Positions 1-5,490 of a stretch of 5,846 nt of DNA are shown in pieces. Below the pieces are notes generated by a model. The model was given only the letters and a program-made list of their open reading frames with translations, was not told where the DNA came from and did no database searches. The DNA lies in assembly GCA_005883695.1 (NCBI GenBank), contig VBBV01000106.1, positions 1 through 5,846 on the forward strand, written 5' to 3'. The DNA comes from Candidatus Bathyarchaeota archaeon (GTDB lineage Archaea > Thermoproteota > Bathyarchaeia > 40CM-2-53-6). Positions within the stretch are counted from its first letter, which is position 1; every line of letters starts with the position of its first letter. The position numbers and the translations under genes were made by a program.

Positions 1-19
1 AACAAATGTCGGATCGGAG

Positions 20-33
20 GTGACCTGAGTCAC
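20..33 (-). repeat. Small inverted repeat just after the KaiC-like gene
   Basis: A 5-bp perfect inverted repeat (GTGAC, spacer CTGA, GTCAC) lies 2 bp past the stop codon of the minus-strand ATPase gene. It could form a short 3' hairpin. No T-run follows it within the window, so a terminator role is only a guess. Confidence 0.25.
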
Positions 34-35
34 AG

Positions 36-782
36 TCAGATAGGAGGGGCCGTGCTTATGACTATTCCTTGCGGTGTCATCTCGTAGTAGTATCCTCTGG
101 ACGGGATCTGAGTCTTTCCCAACTTCACGAGTCTTAACGTTCCGCCTCTGCTGATGCCCTCGGGGGTTTTCCTCCGCTCGAGCTCAAGGACAACATCGGC
201 GAAGTTAACCATGGCGTTCTCAATTGATTCGTCCAGCACTTTCGTATGGAGGGTTGCGACTCCGATAGCTTTAGCGAAACGGGTTGCGTACTTTAGGACT
301 TGACCGAACTGGAAGACCCTCTTTGCCTCAACCATGAGGAAGAACGGCGTTAGGGAGTCCATTATGACGAACTGCTTCTTTCCTAGATGCTTGAGCGTGA
401 AACTTCTGCCCTGCGCGACAAGGTCGGAGAACTTGAAGGTGCTGTCAACAATTCTCTCTGGCTCTTCAACCGGATAGGCTTCAGCTAAGCGTTCGACGCC
501 GAGGGCGAAGATATCGATGAAAGCGAGCCTTCCTTCCTCTTCGTACTTTGGGACATTGATGCCATAGCTGGCGACTCCTTCTCTTACATCCTCTGCCGAT
601 TCGTCTATGGCGTAGTAGAGGACCCGAAAGTCTTTTTCGAGCATGTTGACCGCGAGTTGTCTGACCAGGGAGGATTTGCCGCTGCCCACGGCTCCTATCA
701 AACCGACAGCAGAAGGCCTTGGGAGACCGCCAGCTAGGAGGTCGTCTAGGACCTTGATGCCAGTAGGCTCCATGGTCGTCAC
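36..782 (-). CDS. KaiC/Rad55-like RecA-superfamily ATPase (single domain)
   Basis: This 248-aa protein has the layout of one KaiC domain. The N-terminal Thr-Gly-Ile-x-x-Leu-Asp-Asp lead-in (residues 7-14) is followed by Walker A GAVGSGKSS (30-38, Lys36), an acidic pair Asp60-Glu61 where KaiC has its Glu-Glu pair, Walker B QFVIMDS (137-143, Asp142), and a C-terminal KLGKTQ...YYYEMTPQGI segment (about 220-240) matching the KaiC C-terminal strands. It should be a soluble NTPase. Family members act in signalling, clock-like switching, DNA repair or motility, and the target here is unknown. The chosen start is GTG at 782, because GGAGG lies 10 nt upstream; the in-frame ATG at 773 would leave 19 nt. 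A weak TATA-like CTTAAATC (807-814) ends 24 nt before the GTG, so a separate promoter is possible. It lies 123 bp after the previous minus-strand ATPase gene and may share its transcript. Confidence 0.9.
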   Translation of the reverse strand: MTTMEPTGIKVLDDLLAGGLPRPSAVGLIGAVGSGKSSLVRQLAVNMLEKDFRVLYYAIDESAEDVREGVASYGINVPKYEEEGRLAFIDIFALGVERLAEAYPVEEPERIVDSTFKFSDLVAQGRSFTLKHLGKKQFVIMDSLTPFFLMVEAKRVFQFGQVLKYATRFAKAIGVATLHTKVLDESIENAMVNFADVVLELERRKTPEGISRGGTLRLVKLGKTQIPSRGYYYEMTPQGIVISTAPPI

Positions 783-792
783 TTTATGCAGC

Positions 793-797
793 CCTCC
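793..797 (-). promoter_or_regulatory. Shine-Dalgarno site that decides the GTG start at 782
   Basis: GGAGG on the minus strand, inside AAAGGAGGGC, lies 10 nt before the GTG codon at 782-780. This favours GTG over the ATG three codons later. Confidence 0.7.
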
Positions 798-905
798 TTT
801 GTGCGTGATTTAAGCGGATTGTACCTTTCATCTGCGATAAGGTTAACACTCGCTTCCTGTTGAGGCTGGAAACGAAAACAGGCTTTCCCGTCTTCTTGGA
901 CTTTG

Positions 906-1610
906 TCAATAGATTTTCACCGATCTATCGGGCCCTATGAGGAGCCGGAACCATTTGGTCTCATGCGCTCCTCTGTAGCTGTATACTCTAACGAAACGGC
1001 GAAGCTCACCATCCATCTCGTCCAGTTTCATATCGATTACCGCGTCGAAGCTCGAGCGGACTTCGTTGTAGAATGAGTTGCTATGTATTCCAAGTTCTAT
1101 GGCATAGGCGCCTATGTTACCGTGTTTCTTCATCCGGGCTAGGTGTGATTTCATGAATCGTATCGAGAGATCCTCGGAATTGTAAGAGAGGAGAGTTGAT
1201 AGTGAGTCAAAGAGAACAAAGGAGCGGTCACCCGCAGTCTCCGCCGCACTCGACAACACAACGCTGACTGATGCGACATCGGACGCATTGTCTATCTGGA
1301 ACCTCTCCTGAGAGCGTTCTCCAAGAAGCCATGAGTACATGTCGACGTAGATTATCTGGTCGGCTCTTCCCGGAGCAAGTCCCATGGCGCGGACTTGTTC
1401 CTTGATCAGCGAAATGGGGTTGTTTGTTATGACGTAGAGACATCTCAAACCTGCTTCGATCGCCTCTTTGAGCAGACTCTGGCAAATGGTAGTCTTTCCC
1501 GCGCCAGGAGGCGCCAAGAGCGCGAAGTTTAGACCGGTTGTGATAGGAGTGATGACTAGGCCTTTGAGAAGGTCGAAGGATAGCTCTTTGTTGGCGAGAG
1601 CGTTCTTCAC
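906..1610 (-). CDS. Divergent KaiC/Rad55-like ATPase coupled to UbiA-family gene
   Basis: This 234-aa single RecA-fold domain reads from the GTG at 1610. Walker A is APPGAGKTT (33-41, Lys39) and Walker B is FVLFDS (131-136, Asp135). The end RRFVRVYSYRGAHETKW (about 204-220) matches the KaiC C-terminal segment that usually carries an Arg-Gly-x-x-His turn. After strand 2, where relatives have an acidic pair, this protein reads CLYVITNNP with Asn63-Asn64, so ATP hydrolysis may be slow or absent while binding is kept. The start is chosen because the GTG overlaps the TGA stop of the prenyltransferase gene as GTGA and has GGAGG 8 nt upstream. A TTG at 1637 would add nine residues (MGETEEEEC) and a 31-bp overlap, but it has no comparable ribosome site. 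The assignment to the superfamily is firm; the role as a regulator or partner of the prenyltransferase is inferred from coupling alone. Confidence 0.87.
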   Translation of the reverse strand: MKNALANKELSFDLLKGLVITPITTGLNFALLAPPGAGKTTICQSLLKEAIEAGLRCLYVITNNPISLIKEQVRAMGLAPGRADQIIYVDMYSWLLGERSQERFQIDNASDVASVSVVLSSAAETAGDRSFVLFDSLSTLLSYNSEDLSIRFMKSHLARMKKHGNIGAYAIELGIHSNSFYNEVRSSFDAVIDMKLDEMDGELRRFVRVYSYRGAHETKWFRLLIGPDRSVKIY

Positions 1611-2719
1611 GCACTCTTCCTCCTCTGTTTCTCCCAATCTCTGGACTCGACCCTAGAGTGGACGCTGAGCTTCGCAACCGTCAGAGTCCAGAGATAGGCC
1701 AGGAGCACCATCACAAGCGATTGGATTGTGGGAGATGTCAGGACAAATGTGAAGAGTAAGAAGGAAATGGCATAGAAGAAGCCAAGAGTATGAGCCTTCT
1801 CAAGGCCAGTGGTGTCCTTGGCCTTCAGCATTTCGGTGATGGTGAAAGCGAATAGCGGGATTAGCGCAAGGTCCGCAATGTAGACTGGCTCTAGGAGTCC
1901 TAGTGACACGAACGCCACGAGAAGCATAAACGGCGTGGAAAGGAGTGTACTACTGAAGAGAACCGCCTTCTTCACGTTTTTGAAGATGGTGGCCGAGGTC
2001 CGGATTCCTGCCTTCATGTCTCCAAAATAGTCCGGCAAGTTCTTGACCGTCCCGTACGTGAACATGAACCATGTTAGGAGCCAGAGCATTGGATTGAGAA
2101 GATCGAGAGACCCTCTAACGCTTAGGCCCCCGAGAAAGGGAAGACCCAGTGCACCGGAGAAAGAGGCGAGGCTAGCGAACGGCTTGGCCTTGAATCTCAG
2201 GGGAGGCAGCGAATAGAAGATGGAGTTTAGGATGCCAAAGCCTAGAACCAAGGTGAAAAGGGGCCCTAGGTAAATGGCAAGGGCGACTGCACTAGAGTAG
2301 AGTACTACTAGAGAGGCGGTTATCTGTCTCGAGCCGATCTGACCAAGCCAGAATAAGCGTTGGGGTTGATTTGTTGCATCTTCCTTCCTGTCGGCATAAG
2401 CGTTTACGATATTGGTTGCAGCGGTCACCAGAGATGCGACAACTATGCCGATACCTACCTGAGACAGTTGTCCCCCGCCACCTACCGCATAACCTAGAAT
2501 AAAGCTGAAAGAGGGAAAGACCCACGTCCTCGGACCAGAAAGTCGAAACAGTATCGAAAACGTATGCGGAACAATTGGAACGCTTCCCAGAACTGGAAGA
2601 ATCGGGCCCTGTATGGTGTCGTAATGTTTGTTTCGTGTTTTTCTGTGGGGCACGCTCTCTACCGAGCCGCTGTGGCCTAGACGGGAAGTTTGAGGCCTGA
2701 ATGCACTTGGCCTTCTCAA
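1607..2719 (-). CDS. UbiA-family membrane prenyltransferase, substrate unknown
   Basis: An integral membrane prenyltransferase of up to 370 aa. Both Asp-rich motifs of the UbiA family are present. Motif 1 is Asn106-x3-Asp110-x3-Asp114 in NIVNAYADRKED, followed by Asn-x-Pro-x-Arg (117-121). Motif 2 is Asp230-x3-Asp234-x3-Gly238 in KNLPDYFGDMKAG. About eight or nine hydrophobic segments run from residue 64 to 350. UbiA enzymes bind Mg2+-prenyl diphosphate with these motifs and transfer the prenyl chain to an aromatic, glycerol-phosphate or heme acceptor; the acceptor cannot be read here. The start is uncertain: the family core begins near FRLSGPRTW (58-66), leaving over 50 extra residues. The TTG at 2719 gives the longest frame, GTG at 2653 gives 348 aa, and neither has a good ribosome site. 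A basic tail (WEKQRRKSA) ends the protein and overlaps the next ATPase gene by 4 bp. Confidence 0.87.
   Translation of the reverse strand: MRRPSAFRPQTSRLGHSGSVESVPHRKTRNKHYDTIQGPILPVLGSVPIVPHTFSILFRLSGPRTWVFPSFSFILGYAVGGGGQLSQVGIGIVVASLVTAATNIVNAYADRKEDATNQPQRLFWLGQIGSRQITASLVVLYSSAVALAIYLGPLFTLVLGFGILNSIFYSLPPLRFKAKPFASLASFSGALGLPFLGGLSVRGSLDLLNPMLWLLTWFMFTYGTVKNLPDYFGDMKAGIRTSATIFKNVKKAVLFSSTLLSTPFMLLVAFVSLGLLEPVYIADLALIPLFAFTITEMLKAKDTTGLEKAHTLGFFYAISFLLFTFVLTSPTIQSLVMVLLAYLWTLTVAKLSVHSRVESRDWEKQRRKSA
1619..1623 (-). promoter_or_regulatory. Shine-Dalgarno inside the UbiA gene end, with GTGA overlap
   Basis: GGAGG (minus strand, within GAGGAGGAAG) lies inside the last codons of the prenyltransferase gene, 8 nt before GTG at 1610-1608. 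The GTG shares two bases with the upstream TGA (1609-1607). This is the usual layout for translational coupling and sets the ATPase start. Confidence 0.75.
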
Positions 2720-2826
2720 TGGTGCTAAGGAGGGTGTTACCAGGATTTCAGCGGACCAGTAACGTGTGGATCCAAGTGTATCCTAGATCGCAAGGAATTT
2801 CGGAAAGCGCGACGGAAGGTTTCTGC

Positions 2827-2886
2827 GGTTGCTTTGCCAGAGGATGGTAATCCTATTAGTTGGACCCGAAGTCCAGCAAAGCAACC
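2827..2886. other. Three-stem inverted-repeat element (possible structured RNA)
   Basis: A 60-bp element folds as a three-way junction on either strand. The outer arms GGTTGCTTTGC (2827-2837) and GCAAAGCAACC (2876-2886) are perfect over 11 bp. Inside sit two perfect 5-bp hairpins: AGGAT, loop GGTA, ATCCT (2841-2854), and TGGAC, loop CCGAA, GTCCA (2861-2875), the second abutting the outer stem. It begins 4 bp after the stop of the membrane-protein gene and lies about 108 bp before the longest prenyltransferase start. It could be a 3' structure or terminator of the first gene, a 5' leader element of the second, a small RNA, or a small mobile repeat. No T-run follows on the minus strand. It does not match the hammerhead core or a tRNA cloverleaf. 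Confidence 0.6.
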
Positions 2887-2890
2887 ACTC

Positions 2891-3529
2891 CTATCCAACA
2901 GAGTCTGTTCGCGTTGACGTTTGGCTGAGCCACAGCCCGTAGCCCCATCCGATCAAACCAAGAGAGAAGATGAGACCCGCAATACTTCCGATGACGAACA
3001 AGACGAAGAAGCCGAGCGCTAGCGGTACGGCGAGGATGACCATCCAGAGGGACAAGCGCGGAACAAGGGCTGTACGCGGAATGATAGCTGAACGAACCGT
3101 GGCAATGGCAAGGAGGAGGAAGCCGAGGGTGTAGACAACTGTGATAAGTCCTACCGTCAACAACAAGGGACCGTAGAGGGAACCCCCGACATCGAGGAGT
3201 GATGGTGCTTGCGCTGCGATCAGAGGACCGATGACTGTGCCGACGACCAATAATTCGCCGGGCCTGTTGGCTCCACCAACGAAAGCTAGGAGGAAGCCAA
3301 CCGACCCCAAGTGGCCTAGTTTGCCGGAGTATTGGCTGTAGAACCCCACCAGTCCTAGAAGAATTAGCACCCAGGCAACCGCCCCGACGAAATGCACTGG
3401 CGCCCAGATGTCGCTTAGAATGAATTGGGGGGTCTCTCCCAATGGGTGGGTGAGGTAGTGTATGGCGAGAAGGAGCCCTCCAATCATGAGTGTGGGTCCG
3501 CTCCAGCGTGCGAGGTTCTGAACTCCCAT
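2891..3529 (-). CDS. Six-helix integral membrane protein of unknown function
   Basis: A 212-aa, highly hydrophobic protein with about six membrane segments, near residues 12-27, 44-64, 74-86, 92-106, 118-145 and 160-200, the last stretch probably two helices. No catalytic motif, cofactor site or transporter signature is visible. Polar features include His-Tyr-Leu-Thr-His-Pro-Leu-Gly-Glu after helix 1 (24-32), His46 in helix 2, and a Gly-Ala-Asn-Arg-Pro-Gly-Glu loop (86-92). The layout resembles unnamed small membrane proteins common in Chloroflexota and Actinomycetota (recalled from family knowledge, not searched). ATG at 3529 is the only sensible start; it has no Shine-Dalgarno but a TATA-like box ends 24 nt upstream, which fits a leaderless mRNA. 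It is the first gene of the minus-strand run, 171 bp before the prenyltransferase, so a shared transcript is possible but not shown. Confidence 0.78.
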   Translation of the reverse strand: MGVQNLARWSGPTLMIGGLLLAIHYLTHPLGETPQFILSDIWAPVHFVGAVAWVLILLGLVGFYSQYSGKLGHLGSVGFLLAFVGGANRPGELLVVGTVIGPLIAAQAPSLLDVGGSLYGPLLLTVGLITVVYTLGFLLLAIATVRSAIIPRTALVPRLSLWMVILAVPLALGFFVLFVIGSIAGLIFSLGLIGWGYGLWLSQTSTRTDSVG

Positions 3530-3553
3530 GCTCGGCGTGAGCGCGTGGAATCT

Positions 3554-3561
3554 AACATAAG
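3554..3561 (-). promoter_or_regulatory. TATA-like box for the membrane-protein gene
   Basis: CTTATGTT on the minus strand ends 24 nt before the ATG at 3529, with purine-rich CGAAAG just upstream in the position of a BRE. This spacing fits archaeal transcription starting at or next to the ATG, and agrees with the absence of a ribosome-binding site. Confidence 0.4.
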
Positions 3562-3578
3562 CTTTCGGTCAACGGGCG

Positions 3579-3612
3579 CAATTTTCTCGATCAGTGAGGT
3601 GGGCGAAAATTG
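3579..3612. repeat. 8-bp inverted repeat, possible operator
   Basis: CAATTTTC (3579-3586) and GAAAATTG (3605-3612) are perfect inverted copies, with 18 bp between them and half-site centres about 26 bp apart. They lie just upstream of the TATA-like box of the membrane-protein gene, where an archaeal activator or regulator could bind. No regulator gene is visible nearby. Confidence 0.35.
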
Positions 3613-3803
3613 GGTGCGTCGAACGATATGGATTGGTATGATCGTGTGGAAACGTTTCTTTTCGCAGCGTAGCACGCAACGGGTCGTCTTCTTTCCGCTG
3701 TGCGGATCTGGATTGTGGCCTCAGCTGGATTGAGTAACCTTCGCCGCGATGGCCTGGTAACAATAGGGTTCAAGACAGGTTCTGGGGGTGTTGAATCCGA
3801 AGC

Positions 3804-3811
3804 GATTTATA
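3804..3811 (+). promoter_or_regulatory. TATA-like box for the plus-strand KaiC-like gene
   Basis: GATTTATA, preceded by the purine-rich CCGAAGC, would place a transcript start near 3834 and give a leader of about 30 nt. In that leader the tandem GAGTGTGAGTGTGA (3841-3854) ends in GTGA, 9 nt before the ATG, a partial match to the archaeal Shine-Dalgarno GGTGA. Confidence 0.45.
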
Positions 3812-3863
3812 CCATGTTGGAAGTATCTGCTTCAATGTTCGAGTGTGAGTGTGAACAGTAGCA

Positions 3864-4586
3864 ATGCCTATGGTTGATAGAACTCCTACTGGGATTCCGG
3901 GCCTTGACGAGATTTTGACTGGTGGCTTTCCGCGCGGACGAGTCATATTGCTCGTCGGAGGGCCTGGTACTGGTAAGACGATCCTGACTTCGCAGTTCTT
4001 GATGAACGGTATCAAGATGTACGGTGAGAATGGAGCTTTTGTCAGCTTGGATGAGACGAGCTGGAAGTTTGAGGATCTTGAGAAGGGCAAGAAGTTTGCC
4101 TTCATCAACGCCTCACCATTGCGGCATATGCCGGGTGAGGTGAAGATTGGCCGGACGTCGATCGGTCGGAAGGATTTCTCGATCCTGAGCCTTATCGAGG
4201 GGATCAAGACTCATACGGAGCTGATCAACGCGAAGAGGATTGTTGTTGATCCTGTGACCTCGTTGATCTTCCAGTACCCGGAGATGGTGGAGCGGAGGAC
4301 TGCGATTCTGGATCTTGTCGACGCGCTTGTGAAGACCGGCGCGACCTGTCTGATGACGACGGAGTTGCGGGCTATGGGACCGACGGTGGAGCGGGCGGTG
4401 CAGCTTGAGGAGTACTTGGCGCACGGGGTTATGATCCTGTCCAACGCGAAAGTGGGCAAGACGTACAACCGGGTCATGCAGGTTGAGAAGATGAGGGAGA
4501 CGGCGATTGACATGCAGCCTCGTCCCTACAAGATCTCGACCAGTGGAATTGAAGTGTTCCCGAAGGAAACAATATTCGTAGACTAA
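3864..4586 (+). CDS. KaiC-like RecA-superfamily ATPase with shortened post-acidic loop
   Basis: This 240-aa single KaiC domain starts with Thr-Gly-Ile-Pro-Gly-Leu-Asp-Glu-Ile (9-17), the family's usual opening. It has Walker A GGPGTGKT (32-39, Lys38), an acidic pair Asp63-Glu64 in SLDET, Walker B RIVVDPVTS (125-133, Asp129), and a C-terminal VEKMRETAIDMQPRPYKIS...GIEVFP segment (207-233). It should be a soluble ATP-binding switch or motor; the partner is unknown. Close relatives usually have a helix of about 12 residues between the acidic pair and the Trp-x-x-x-x-Leu-Glu-Lys segment. Here Trp67 follows the pair directly, so an internal in-frame deletion is likely. ATG 3864 is the first start after an in-frame TGA at 3852; ATG 3870 is an alternative two codons in. 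It is transcribed away from the other two ATPase genes, probably as a single-gene unit. Confidence 0.91.
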   Translation: MPMVDRTPTGIPGLDEILTGGFPRGRVILLVGGPGTGKTILTSQFLMNGIKMYGENGAFVSLDETSWKFEDLEKGKKFAFINASPLRHMPGEVKIGRTSIGRKDFSILSLIEGIKTHTELINAKRIVVDPVTSLIFQYPEMVERRTAILDLVDALVKTGATCLMTTELRAMGPTVERAVQLEEYLAHGVMILSNAKVGKTYNRVMQVEKMRETAIDMQPRPYKISTSGIEVFPKETIFVD

Positions 4587-4611
4587 GACAAACCGGGGTC
4601 AAGTCTACGAA
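4575..4611 (+). terminator. Stem-loop spanning the stop codon of the KaiC-like gene
   Basis: TTCGTAGAC (4575-4583, the last three sense codons) and GTCTACGAA (4603-4611) form a perfect 9-bp stem. The TAA stop is the first codon of the 19-nt loop. It is followed by AGGCCTTCT rather than a T-run, so it may be an mRNA 3'-end structure more than an intrinsic terminator. Confidence 0.4.
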
Positions 4612-4697
4612 AGGCCTTCTGAGGGGCCAACGTCGTACAATAGTGCTCCTGCAGGTTACTTTCACAGGGGTCCGCAGGGACCGCTCATGCGGCGCGA

Positions 4698-4725
4698 GGG
4701 TCGGTCGCTAAGACCCCCTATTTTT
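4698..4725 (+). terminator. Hairpin with T-run downstream of the KaiC-like gene
   Basis: GGGTC (4698-4702), a 9-nt loop and GACCC (4712-4716) are followed by CCTATTTTT. Short hairpins GGTCC-GCAG-GGACC (4669-4682) and CCGC-TCAT-GCGG (4681-4692) lie just before it. It is the first T-rich stop-like structure after the ATPase gene, about 110 bp from its stop. Confidence 0.4.
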
Positions 4726-4947
4726 CCTGGAACATTTCCTGTCTGGCAGCGATCATGGGCGAGACAGGCAATTCCAGGTTCAATCTGTGCTTGGATGGCC
4801 ATGCAGAGAAGGCGACAATTCCGAACGAATTTCGGGAGAGTTGCCAGGAGGCTCCCAGAGTCGAGATCAGGGCTGAAAATGGGCGAATCCCTTCAGCGGA
4901 GGGCTTGTTTTCCATTCAACCGGCTATTCGGCGGTCAGACAGTGCCC

Positions 4948-5025
4948 AGAGCTCTCTTTTTCCTGGTTAACCAGAGAACTGTAGCGCTGATCTCGAGATC
5001 GACCAGGAATATTCAGTGGCCGGCC
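4948..5025. repeat. Cluster of perfect palindromes
   Basis: Five perfect palindromes lie within 78 bp: AGAGCTCT (4948-4955), CTGGTTAACCAG (4963-4974), AGCGCT (4983-4988), GATCTCGAGATC (4989-5000) and GGCCGGCC (5018-5025). Two are 12 bp long. They suggest binding sites for dimeric proteins, but the sequences differ from one another, so they are not copies of one site. Confidence 0.5.
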
Positions 5026-5490
5026 GAAAAGGGGGGTCACAATTTAGACAGTAATAGCCATCCAAAACGGGACTGATGTAGAATCATTCAGACTCGTAAC
5101 CCTCTTCATTCATGATGCTCTGGGTTACCACGATCAGAGTTCTAAGAAATTCCGACTGTCTTCTTACAAAGAAGAGCATGGACGCACGAAGAGCTTTGAC
5201 GGACGAACTAGACTACGACAAATTCCTAGAACAACAAAAGCTGAATCATCAGAAGAATCATTTCCGGACGATTCATCTCAAACAACGAAAAATCCTTTAC
5301 AACGGTGTAGTATCTAGAGAAAGAAAAATCTGCCAAAGATCTCTAGGTCGGACGTTCAAACTGGTTCGTCCGAAGAAAAATGCGGCCGGAAAAGATCGGT
5401 TTCCAAGAAAATAGGAGAATTCTTAAGCGAAGACCGTGGCGAGTAGAGAGCCGGGTGAACAAGCCGACGAACGCTAAGAAGAAAAAGTCG

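Larger units (their letters stand above)
3530..3863. other. Divergent intergenic region, no gene seen
   Basis: This 334-bp stretch separates the minus-strand membrane-protein gene from the plus-strand ATPase gene. Open frames crossing it have no ribosome site, no family resemblance and overlap the neighbouring genes, so none is called. It holds a TATA-like box for each neighbour, an 8-bp inverted repeat, and pyrimidine-rich runs near 3653-3664 and 3687-3696 without a clear hairpin. Confidence 0.6.

Noticed and set aside
11..24. GGAGGTGA on the plus strand as a Shine-Dalgarno for a plus-strand gene
   Set aside because: The sequence after it is antisense to the KaiC-like gene and gives no supported open frame.
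856..882. CCTGTT/AACAGG inverted repeat between the two minus-strand ATPase genes
   Set aside because: Only 6 bp with a 15-nt loop and no T-run on either side; within chance expectation.
1228..1677. 149-aa minus-strand frame, and a 62-aa plus-strand frame within 1468-1656
   Set aside because: Both lie inside the divergent ATPase and prenyltransferase genes in other frames and show no motif.
2827..2886. tRNA or hammerhead ribozyme reading of the three-stem element
   Set aside because: There is no 7-bp acceptor stem or T-loop consensus, and no CTGANGA/GAA hammerhead core at the junction.
3425..3733. 102-aa plus-strand frame across the divergent region
   Set aside because: It overlaps the start of the membrane-protein gene in antisense, lacks a ribosome site and its composition is not protein-like. 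It would also cover the promoter.
3770..4513. Minus-strand frames opposite the third KaiC-like gene
   Set aside because: They are antisense shadows of a gene with intact Walker motifs.
4687..5076. 129-aa plus-strand frame, with a 71-aa frame nested in it
   Set aside because: Neither resembles a known family. They compete with a minus-strand frame, have no Shine-Dalgarno, and the first begins just before the terminator-like hairpin.
5312..5314. In-frame TAG read through as pyrrolysine
   Set aside because: The frame has no start codon, and nothing in the window suggests pyrrolysine use.
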